39,959 nt of DNA from Chromera velia (taxonomy: Eukaryota > Sar > Chromeraceae), in NCBI GenBank assembly GCA_018398765.1, contig JAHBMJ010001284.1:1-39959 (forward strand), read 5' to 3'. A program made the translations under genes and the position numbers. A model generated the notes under the pieces. The model did not search any database. It saw nothing but the letters and a program-made list of their open reading frames with translations, and had not been told where the DNA came from. Within the stretch, counting starts at the first letter, position 1, and each line of letters starts with the position of its first letter. Of the stretch, positions 27,908-36,280 are shown in pieces.

Positions 27908-29055
27908 CTGGGGGTTATTTTCAAAAAAAAAAAAAAATCTGGAGGCATTTTTTTTTTTTTGAAGCAAGAAAAGCTAAAGAAAAAAAAAAAATAGGAAAAA
28001 AATTGGGAAAAAACTAGGAGAAAAAAGACTTCAATTTAATAAAAAATAATAATTAAATCATTTTTTTTTTCGTTTTTGAGTGGTTTTTAGTGAAATTAAA
28101 TAAATTTTTTCATAAGTATAAATTAGACAAGAAACTCTAGGAGAAACTAGACTATCTAGCTAGCTATCTGGCTAGAATATAAACCAATATAAACTTAATC
28201 ATTAACTTAATTATTGTTTAAACACACATGCTTTTATATATAGTTTACTTCACTTTTTGTTTTTTACTATTTTTTCACAGCCTTGACCCATCATAAAGTT
28301 GGGCTGCGGCTTCAACTTGGGCAAGATCTTCTTCACTACACAGTGGACGGGCAATCATATGAAGAGGCAGAGGACAAACACATTATTGCAGCAATTAGAG
28401 AAGCTACCCTGAAGGCGGGGCAACTTCTCCATCAGCTTGACCCAGATTTTTTTTTTTCTCAGAAAGGATCTCAGACTCTTGAAAAGCAAGTCAACGCAGT
28501 AATGAAAGGAGTGAATTGGAGAGAGTTTCTAAAATTTGATAAACATTGAACAAGCTTGAGGCAGACCTCTTGGAGGGAGAGGAAGAAGGGGAGCAGGAAG
28601 CCAAAGATGAAAAAAGGGGTACCAAAGACGCTGTCACATTTGTTTATGGAAAAACGGGTGAATCAGATGAAGAAGAAGATGGGGGGTATGACTTGCTTGC
28701 TAAGAATATGGAGGGAAAAGGCCAGAAAAAATGGTAAGACACTGTAACAAACAAAACATAGGATTCTGCAGCTTTTATTAACTGGTTTCAAAAGCAGTGG
28801 ACAGACAGGATAAAAGATAAATCGATTATGAGGGGGAAGGGGAGTCGTCAGGCACGATTCATGGGTGGTTCCTAGGCTGGTTTAAAATCAAAGTAAAATA
28901 ATATGACTCTAGCTCTAGCCCTAGCTAGAACTACGTCTGCTATAGCTTTAATGTCGACCTTTAAAATTTTAAAACTAGTTTACCAGGTCTTAAAAAGAAA
29001 AAAAAGAAAAAAACGATTTTTGTGTTTTTTTTTTTTTTTTAAAAATAACCCCTAG
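27908..29055. mobile_element. Candidate element with GGGGTTATTTT ends and an internal ORF
   Basis: The left end reads CTGGGGGTTATTTT and leads into a long A run. The right end 29041-29055 is the inverse (AAAATAACCCCTAG) preceded by a long T run. The symmetric arrangement of end motif plus homopolymer suggests one inserted unit of about 1.15 kb. Its interior carries the two-part ORF at 28283-28737. The inverted repeats are short, so the element call is tentative. Confidence 0.4.
28283..28737 (+). pseudogene. Two-frame coding remnant of unknown function
   Basis: A first open frame (about 28283-28549) encodes a helical stretch (LRLQLGQDLLHYTVDGQSYE, later AIREATLKAGQLLHQLDPDF) ending KFDKH-stop. 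A second frame (about 28546-28737) follows directly with an acidic stretch (LEGEEEGEQEAKDEKRGTKD). An acceptor-like sequence (TTTTTCACAG) lies just upstream at about 28270-28280. It may be a captured or decayed gene with a frameshift, or two exons with a missed junction. I recognise no family. Confidence 0.35.
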
Positions 29056-29156
29056 TCACAAATAAAATACAAACATCACAAGGCATGCACAATTGAATCA
29101 GCAGCAAGCAGCGCAACCGACATGCATTGAAACAATTATATATGATCAATTCATAT

Positions 29157-29239
29157 AAACACCAACAACCACAAACAACATCAAGCCCAACATAATCAGA
29201 AATGAAAAGAAATAAAAGGGTGACGCCAACAACTTTCTT
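29157..29239 (+). repeat. Dispersed element terminus, copy 2
   Basis: The 83-bp counterpart of 25668-25750, with A/T at all five variable positions. Beyond the shared part it continues CTCCTCCAGGTGTGTCAACA, which resembles the inverted copy near 25800 rather than copy 1, so it preserves more of the terminus. Confidence 0.8.
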
Positions 29240-29649
29240 CTCCTCCAGGTGTGTCAACATGCGCGGAAAACAAAAAAAAAATCAATTAAAAAAATTTTAA
29301 AGTGTAAAGTCTGTGGTCAGACTTTATTGTAAAAACAACTTTACAGATCACACCTAGTGAGACTCATTATACTTGTAATATCTTAGGTAATATCACAACT
29401 TTCTCGAAGACAAAAAAAAACGTTGCAAACAAAACAACATTATGCATCGTCAATCATTGTTAAAATCAGTTGCTTTTTTTTTGTACGGATAAGTGCCACT
29501 TAGCACTCAAACCTAGCGCCTCGCCCTTCTGTATCAACAAAAGCTTCTACTTTGAAGACGCAAGCAGTGCCGAGCATGCTTTTTCTTCATCTGTCCAGAA
29601 GTAAAAACTGCGTTTGGACGCTCGATTCTCTTTCATTTACAGTCGGCAA

Positions 29650-30229
29650 GGCAACAAGTCAAAACGGGTTACAGTCATAGTTCGCCTCCCTTGTTAAATC
29701 GCGCAAAGAGAAGAAGAGAGAAGGGAACAGTCCAAGGATCTGCAACGCCGCATACCTCCCTCTCTGCTCTGATCGTATTGCCTGCCTGAGGTCTGGGTGC
29801 CTTTCGACTACGGGTGAATGTGTATGAAATGACGCACGTAGGGGGGGGAAGGGAGAGGCAATCTCTACAGGACGATCGAGAGGAACTTAGAAGAGCGAGG
29901 GTCCGAGCGGATTGATGAAGGGCAGTTCGTCGTCGGGCTGCATGCACGCATTCAAACACACACAAATCGATCTCATTACCGGAGTAGAAAAGAGTAAACT
30001 AGAAAGTTCATGAGAGCCAGCACATTCGCTTGCCCCCCCGCACATGCAGGTACGACAGATGAAAAAAAGACTTTCTTGTTTCTTATCAAAGAGATCAGAA
30101 GAGGGAGGATACGGGTGAAACTGCATGGTGGAAACGAAAGAAGAAAAAGCAAAGAATGTGAGAACACTTTCAACAGTCCATTCTGACTGACCAGAAAGGA
30201 AGCTTTTCATTCGTGCTGCTTCATTCCGT
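29650..30229. other. 3' flank of the MORN gene
   Basis: No independent gene is seen. On the minus strand, 29889-29941 encodes a short acidic tail (PDDELPFINPLGPSLF, then stop) behind an acceptor-like GCATGCAG. It could be an alternative terminal exon, but its phase does not match the donor at 30246. Confidence 0.4.
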
Positions 30230-30331
30230 TCACGCGGCCTCTTTACCTTCTCCTTCTGGAATCCACCGGAGACGGTGGCCCATGTCCCACTCTGCCATTT
30301 TGCTCGTGCCGTTCTTGAGAAAGTAACGTCC
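30230..30331 (-). CDS. Terminal exon of the MORN gene
   Basis: The exon begins in phase 0 after TCTGCAG and encodes [20 protein letters not shown], then [13 protein letters not shown] and a stop. The loose last repeat followed by an R-x-R-W motif is how many alveolate MORN proteins end. A GTAAAG donor at 30245-30246 could splice out the last codons, but no acceptor in the right phase with a convincing tail was found, so the unspliced stop is preferred. Confidence 0.6.
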   Translation of the reverse strand, partial: GRYFLKNGTSKMAEWDMGHRLRWIPEGEGKEAA

Positions 30332-31352
30332 CTGCAGACACACCCCGTGCACCCAAGTATGCATGCATGAAAAGGACGTACTTCGTTTTGCTGGTACAGT
30401 ATACTGAAAGCCATGCATGCGCGGGACTGTGCATCACATACGGGAGCTAGGAGAGAAAACTGAAAAAAAACCCATGTGCTTCATCCTCCAGCACCGATAC
30501 ACGTTCACAGACAAGCAACAAACACAGATGAAAACTGCTGAATTACAATCTGAAGGAACCAACCGACAGACAGGCAGACAGACAGGCAGGCCGCTGGAGT
30601 TTGTCAGAGCGTTGGTGCTTCCCTTTTCTGTTGAGGGATACAGAATCAATCGCGATGGATGTTATCCAAAGTCAATCCATGCAGGGACATCACGCAGAAA
30701 GAAACGGCTCGTAGGAGAGAAAGAGGGAACACTGCAAAGTGGTCACTTCCACCCACCCCCAAAACGACAACTACCCAAAGTACCCAATGGAGACCGCCCC
30801 CCCCCACTAAATTTTCCTCCTCGCTACGCACCTACCTGTCCGTGCTGCTTGCCCTCTTTCCAGAACCCCTCATAGCGCCTCCCGTCACTCCAGTAGAAGA
30901 TGCCGAATCTGCTTTCATGCAAAAGAGAAAAGGTAAAAAAAAGGCAACGATCGAGGACAGAGAGACAATCTAGAAAGACAATTTTTTCTCTTTACTGACG
31001 CAGGGGAGCTACTCACCCTGCAGGCACTTGCGCAAAAGTGAGTATGTCTATGTATGCGCATGCATGCGTGGGACTTGTTTGCTTCGATGGATTCATCCTC
31101 CGTGCGTGGACACACTCAACGACTGACTGATCCCTCTTTCCTGTCCTCTGACGCACGCAAGGACACACTCAACGACTGACTGACCCCTCTTTCCTGTCCT
31201 CTGACGCACGCAATGACACACTCAACGACTGACTGACCCCTCTTTCCTGTCCTCTGCGTAATACCCAGCATACCGCCGCCCGTCTGCCCACTCGTAGTTG
31301 CCCATACCGTGCATCACCGAGTTCCGCCACTCGCCTCGGAACAGACGTGCTG

Positions 31353-31389
<37 letters not shown>

Positions 31390-31415
31390 GATCCATCCAT
31401 CCCCGCATGCAGCCA

Positions 31416-31457
<42 letters not shown>

Positions 31458-31752
31458 AACGGGGGGGACAGGCAGAAAGGCAGAACAGGAGAAAGCAAAC
31501 GAGAGCGAGAAACAGCGAGACGCAAAATGAAAGAGCACTTGTATGTATTGTGATACTCCTTTTGCTACTGCACAGATGTGCAAACAAAGATTCGCTTCTA
31601 GGTTCCACAGACGCATCGCCAAACGGCTTTCTTGCATGGGTCATCAATCTGCGCACACGGGCCTGTCGCCTGTAAGGAAAGATACTGCGACAGAGAACAG
31701 GGCCAGAAGACACCTGCTTTCCTTCTCCAGATGAGTCACTTTGAGAGAACGG

Positions 31753-31788
<36 letters not shown>

Positions 31789-32371
31789 AGAGATAAAAAA
31801 TGCGTTCAGAAGAATCCTTGACTGACTGACAGACCGTCCTTTCCTTTGTACAGTCCGACCCCATTGATCTTGTTCGAGTGCCATTCGCCATGATACTGCA
31901 TGCACCAGCGATTGATGGTCGGAAAGAGAAATGCATACAGAATTCTGTATGAAAGTAAATGCATGATACTGCATGCACCAGCGATTGATGATCGGAAAGG
32001 GAGGGAGGAAAGGAGGAGGAGCACTCAGGCAGTCAGACGCAGAGACAGACGAACAAAGAGGACACAGACTGGATTGATGATTTCTTTGTTTTGTCCTTTC
32101 GCTTCTTTTGCCCACAGAGAGGCAAGCACACGAAACAACACACGAAGAGGAAGACAACAGACGGAAAGCAAGACGCAAAAAGAAACAAGAAAAGGAAACC
32201 AGGATCCAAGGAAGTAAGACAGAAAAGAAACAAAGAGACGAAGATAAAGAGAAAGACGAAGAGAGAGAGGGAGGTCGACAGTACGAGACGAGGCTTTCAG
32301 TGAGAGCAGACAGACATACAGGGAGGGAGGGAAGGAGTAATCGCCTTCAAAACAAGCCCTCTGCACGCGCG

Positions 32372-32429
<58 letters not shown>

Positions 32430-33928
32430 AACACAAACGGATGTGTTTCAATGTTCTGTTGTAGATGTGTCTGTCTGCCACCAGCCCTGGATGAAACACA
32501 TAGACACACAGAAAATCACACAAAAGCAGGCAGGCAAATAGACACCCGCCTACCCACGCACCCACCCACCGACCTCCGACTCATCGGACCAGTAGTACAC
32601 GCCGTACCCCTCCTTCTTGCCTGCCTTGAAGGAGCCCTCATATCGGGACCCCTCGCCCCACGTTTCCACTCCGTATCCTTCCTGCAGGGAGGATTTTTGT
32701 TGGCATGCACAAATGAAGAGCAACAACATGTCACAATTTCGCCTCATGCATCCAGTCAGCAGTACGAATAATTGTGTATCAACCAAAGTGCGCCTTCGAC
32801 ACGTATCAAAAGCAGCAAGCACACTGTCCAAAACCCGCCCCGCTAGACGACCTGATGAAAAACAATCACACACAGCCTGACCCCACCTGAACGTCATTCT
32901 TCCACTGGCCCGAGTACGAGGTCGAGTTCTTGTGGAGGTACGTGCCGTGGCCGTGTGCGACGTTATCCCTCCACTCCCCGATGTAGATGTCACCGTCGAA
33001 ATGAACAAAGTGACCCTTGCCTGCATTCATTTTTATACACAATTCCTTACACATACACATAAAATGAATGCATACACTGATGCAGATCTCACCGTCGAAA
33101 TGAACAAAGTGACCCTTGCCTGCTCGTAAGCAGGGGTCCGTTGCAACATATGAATGTGCGCACAACACAGACACACACAGACACGCAGGCATCGTCGCAA
33201 AGATGTGAATGACCGAACACAGCTGTCCCGCTTGAATGAATGAACAAATTTCGTGCGAGAACTCAAAGCTGGAAGGAAAGGCAGACACGTCGGGAGGAGA
33301 CAAAACGATGAATGAGCGTTGTCATCCGACTGATGCAGTCAGATACAGAAGCGAGCGTCGATCCCCTCTGCACTCTCTGCACACATTCACTCGTCGTGCA
33401 GCAGAAGAATGCTCCTTTCCATGTGTGTACGCCCATACACACAGACAGACGGACAGACAGACAGACAGACTAACCTTCTGCCTTGTTTTCATTCCATTCG
33501 CCCTCATATGTGGCCCCGTCTGGCCACGTCATCTTCCCCCACCCGTGTCGTTTGTTGCCCTTCCACTGCCCAGTATACGAGGCACCTGCATCGAGAGAGA
33601 AAGCCATATGCACAAAAAGAAAAGGAACTCTAATGCAGGCAGGAAGAAAAGGAAGGAAGGAAGGAAGGGAGGAGGATAGACAGACAAGCGGCCCGTGCAG
33701 AGGATCAACTCAAAGGGTCTGTCCGCACACCTGCCGGAAGAAATCTCACCCCGGCAGGCATCGTGAGAGCAATACGTAAGAAAGAGGAGAGAGCAGAGAT
33801 CAGAAGGCCAGGATTGGATGATTTGACTTTTCTCTTCTCTTCTCTTCTCCCAAGTCAATTTGGGATCTTTCTGTGAGGCCAAATTGTGAGAGAGAACGGG
33901 AAAAGGGACTCACGACACCAGGCAGGCC

Positions 33929-33965
<37 letters not shown>

Positions 33966-33976
33966 ACGCACGCACG

Positions 33977-34020
<44 letters not shown>

Positions 34021-35294
34021 ACACCACACCACACCACACACCACGGAGAGAGGGAAAAACAGAGAGACAGATTCAGTCAAGCAAGGGAAGCAAAGAGAAG
34101 CAAGAGGAGAAAGCCTGGAGTACAACGGGGCGAATCTCAGTTGCCCTTTCCTGTCCCGCTGTCTGCCTGCTTGCTTGTTTCCGTTTCCCTGACCGACCGA
34201 CCGACCTGACTGGAATTGGTAAGGAGGTCGCCACTCGACGTCCCCCCCCGTCTGGCTGGGCAGTTTGTTGAGCTCGCTTAATTCTCTGCATCCGTGTCAT
34301 GCATCGTTTGTCCGTCCATCGAGAAGTGTGCAGTAAGTTCAGTTAACGGTGCCGCTAAGTTCAAATCGACAGAGAGAGAAAGGGGCGGGGGCAGGTGGGA
34401 GGGAAAGGGGACAGAGAGAGAAAGCGACAGGGGCAGGTGGGAGGGAAAGGGGACAGAGAGAGAAAGGGGCGGGGGCAGGTGGGAGGGAAAGGGGACAGAG
34501 AGAGGAAGGGACGGGGGGAGGTGGGAGGGAAAGGGGACAGAGAGAGAAAGCGACAGGGGCAGGTGGGAGGGAAAGGGGACAGAGAGAGAAAGCGACAGGG
34601 GCAGGTGGGAGGGAAAGGGGACACAGAGAGAAAGGGACGGGGGAAGGTGGGAGGGAAGGGGGACAGAGAGAGAGAACACGGTCTTTCTCCCCCTTGCCCC
34701 TCAAGGAGAGAGGGGAGCGAGTGGGGAGGGAGGGAGGGAGCGAGACAAACGAAAGGAGAGGGGGGAGCGGAGGGCAGGCAGGTTCAAGGGGAGCGGGGGA
34801 CGGAGGACGAGACGGCACCGAAAAAGGGAACTCAGGGGAAGTCGGGACAAGTCTCAGAATGTCCACTGACGGACCTTTCAAAATAGTTAACCGTCACGGA
34901 AGATCTGTCTGTATGTGCCGCCTGTTCTTGTGGGACCGAACCGTCTGCACACACTCAGTGACGCACGCACATACGCCTTGCAGAAGCGTCACCTTTCGTC
35001 ACAGGTCCCTGGATGTCAAGTTGCGTCGAGTCGAAAGAGGCTAAAAAGGACAGAAAAGGTTGAGAGCTTCCCTGCATCCCCGCAAACTAGCCAGACGAAG
35101 CCTTCCTCCCTTCTGCCTACCTGGCATTGCAGAGGACGCAGGTGCCACCATCTGTTGTTGGAACCCTCTGTTGCCATTCTGCACATGCACATGCCGCACC
35201 GATACGAAGAGTGATGAGAATTCACGGAAAAGAATGGAGTCACGCAAACGAAGGAGAAAAAACGTACTGCTGGAATAATAGGCACGGGGTGCAT
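30230..35294 (-). CDS. MORN-repeat protein, nine full repeats plus one partial (9 exons)
   Basis: Minus-strand exons in transcript order: 35268-35294, 35121-35178, 33475-33585, 32887-33020, 32574-32681, 31835-31895, 31238-31349, 30836-30908, 30230-30331. All have GT-AG borders and matching phases; the sum is 786 nt, about 261 residues. After a short Pro/Gln-rich N-terminus the protein is continuous MORN repeats, each Y-x-G-x-W-x(6)-G-x-G-x(5)-DG, for example [20 protein letters not shown] and [16 protein letters not shown], then [20 protein letters not shown]. It ends with the degenerate repeat [21 protein letters not shown] repeats bind membrane lipids or scaffold cytoskeletal structures; all-MORN proteins are common in protists. 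Start ATG at 35294 is the first in-frame Met, but an acceptor just upstream (GCGTGCAG) leaves open another 5' exon. Four exon edges carry duplicated or repeated sequence (see findings). Confidence 0.85.
31108..31256 (-). repeat. 53-bp tandem triplication covering an exon end and its splice donor
   Basis: Units start at 31108, 31161 and 31214; the third is cut short where the MORN exon continues. In transcript orientation each unit holds the last about 18 bases of the exon 31238-31349 (CAGAGGACAGGAAAGAGG), the donor and about 30 intron bases. The donor (GG|GTCAGT) is intact in the copy next to the exon and in the middle copy; the third copy has GATCAG and no GT. Confidence 0.9.
31352..31456 (+). 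repeat. (GGCA)n and (GA)n microsatellites
   Basis: A GGCA run (31352-31388) directly abuts the acceptor of the MORN exon 31238-31349 and is followed at 31418-31456 by a GA run. In transcript orientation these give CTGCCTGC repeats as the polypyrimidine tract. Confidence 0.9.
31889..31999 (-). repeat. Duplicated splice acceptor with palindromic insert (case B)
   Basis: Direct repeats 31889-31926 and 31962-31999 (38 bp, one mismatch) span the acceptor and first seven bases of MORN exon 31835-31895. The 35-bp insert between them (31927-31961) contains an 18-bp perfect palindrome, CATACAGAATTCTGTATG, and GTATGCATTT on the transcript strand. Confidence 0.9.
32368..32440 (+). repeat. (CG)n(CA)n microsatellite in a MORN intron
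   Basis: A short GC alternation followed by a CA run with AAAC interruptions, in the intron between exons 32574-32681 and 31835-31895. Confidence 0.9.
32980..33123 (-). repeat. Duplicated splice acceptor with inverted-repeat insert (case C)
   Basis: Direct repeats 32980-33024 and 33079-33123 (45 bp, two mismatches) each carry the acceptor GCAG and the first about 41 bases of MORN exon 32887-33020. The 54-bp insert (33025-33078) has ends ATTCATTTTTAT and ATAAAATGAAT in inverted orientation. The offset of 99 bp is a multiple of three and the frame is open, so use of the upstream acceptor would add 33 residues. Confidence 0.92.
33931..34036 (+). repeat. (CA)n/(CACG)n microsatellite followed by ACACC units
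   Basis: A CA run with a central GCAC block, ending in four ACACC-type pentamers, in the long MORN intron 33586-35120. Confidence 0.9.
34368..34661 (+). repeat. 42-bp minisatellite, seven copies, in a MORN intron
   Basis: Units of 42 bp start with GACAGAGAGAGAAAG at 34368, 34410, 34452, 34494, 34536, 34578 and 34620, with an eighth partial unit at 34662. The unit is a multiple of three, so long repetitive ORFs appear on both strands (Gly/Arg/Glu on plus, Pro/Ser/Leu on minus). Its position inside the intron between exons 35121-35178 and 33475-33585 argues against coding. Confidence 0.95.
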
Positions 35295-36280
35295 CGGGAT
35301 GATCTGCACGCAGGTAGGCGGGAAGGAAGTCAGGATGGTAGTGCTTGCATTCTTTCTGCTAAGTGTCTGTCTGGTCTGGCTGGGCGGCTGACGCCGGTCT
35401 GCGGTCCTGGCCCAGGCTGGTATTCCGGCACGCTATCATTTTTGTCTTTCTTGCTGTCGTTACACAGTGCAGAGCACTTGGTACCCATCGTTCCCGTGTG
35501 TCTGTTCTGTGCTTGTGACAGATCAGGATATATAAGTAAAGAATCGATTCAATCGACAGACGGGCAGGCAGGAGGGACTAATTAATCTGTCAAAGGTTGG
35601 AGTGTACAAGAAGAAAAAATCCCAACAACAGTGTCCTCTCCTTCCCCTTTGTGGATTTTAGCGAAATCTCTCAGCTGTATCCGGTAGATGGGTGCGAAAT
35701 GTGAAAGACAATCACAGCACACATCAGCACACATGTGGTGACGAGGTACAGCAATGTAAAACTCTCCCTGAAAACCTGCCGAAGATCTTGAGCGATCTGG
35801 AGCGGATTGTTCAGTCTGGCGATCTCCGCGGCGCACTGCATGAGCTGCGCGCATGCCTCGAAGTGGCGCGCTGCGTGAGAGATTTAATTCGCTTTCATGG
35901 ACCTCTCGCACGCACATTGAAGGTTCGATTTTCCGGGGTCGGCTGATATGGTCGGCTGCCTGAATGTACACAATTAATTGTATATACACATGCACGTATA
36001 TAGGTCGATCTGATATTATGACGTCAGATCGATTTGGTTTTGTGGCTCTTTGCCAAAGACGTGCCCGGCGGAATATGGCGGAATTCGACTTGCAGAAGTG
36101 CGACCCTTCGATTTGCGTTGTATCGATAGCAGAAGGCAAGCTCAGTCTGATTTGTCCGAGTGTGCATGCATGCTGCATTAGTTGACACCTTTCGGTCGGA
36201 CCACTTCAGTGTGTCAGAACAACGTGCACGACATCTGTATAGCTGACTGTACGCACTAGCTGGTCCACCAAGGAGGTACC
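35295..36280. promoter_or_regulatory. Divergent intergenic region between the MORN and SLC44 genes
   Basis: About 1 kb separates the two start codons, so both promoters should lie here. No TATA box or other element was assigned with confidence. A near-palindrome (ACACAATTAATTGTATA) lies at about 35970-35986. The region also contains the isolated ORF at 35692-35946. Confidence 0.45.
35692..35946 (+). CDS. Small ORF of unknown function
   Basis: 84 codons. The second half is GC-richer than its surroundings and encodes a leucine-rich amphipathic helix pattern (LPKILSDLERIVQSGDLRGA, then LHELRACLEVARCVRDLIRF). A longer minus-strand frame overlaps it (35582-36178) but looks less protein-like. This may be a small gene, an exon or chance; no family recognised. 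Confidence 0.25.
   Translation: MRNVKDNHSTHQHTCGDEVQQCKTLPENLPKILSDLERIVQSGDLRGALHELRACLEVARCVRDLIRFHGPLARTLKVRFSGVG

Larger units (their letters stand above)
24480..29650. mobile_element. AT-rich island of nested mobile-element remains
   Basis: Base composition changes from the microsatellite-rich flanks to AT-rich, repeat-poor sequence with many short inverted and direct repeats. At least three inverted-repeat elements lie inside (25078-25582, 26455-27030, 27908-29055), and an 83-bp sequence occurs twice (25668 and 29157). No reverse transcriptase, integrase or transposase motif is visible, so the pieces look non-autonomous or decayed. Confidence 0.6.

Noticed and set aside
25668-29239. 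The 83-bp direct repeats as LTRs of a 3.6-kb retrotransposon
   Set aside because: No TG...CA ends, primer-binding site, or reverse transcriptase or integrase motifs lie between them, and one terminus has an inverted partner.
29889-29941. Acidic tail as the last MORN exon
   Set aside because: The donor at 30246 leaves phase 1, which would read this segment in a different, basic frame; the unspliced stop is simpler.
34294-35044. Gly/Arg/Glu ORFs of 160-230 codons on plus and Pro/Ser ORFs on minus
   Set aside because: They come from the 42-bp minisatellite within a MORN intron.
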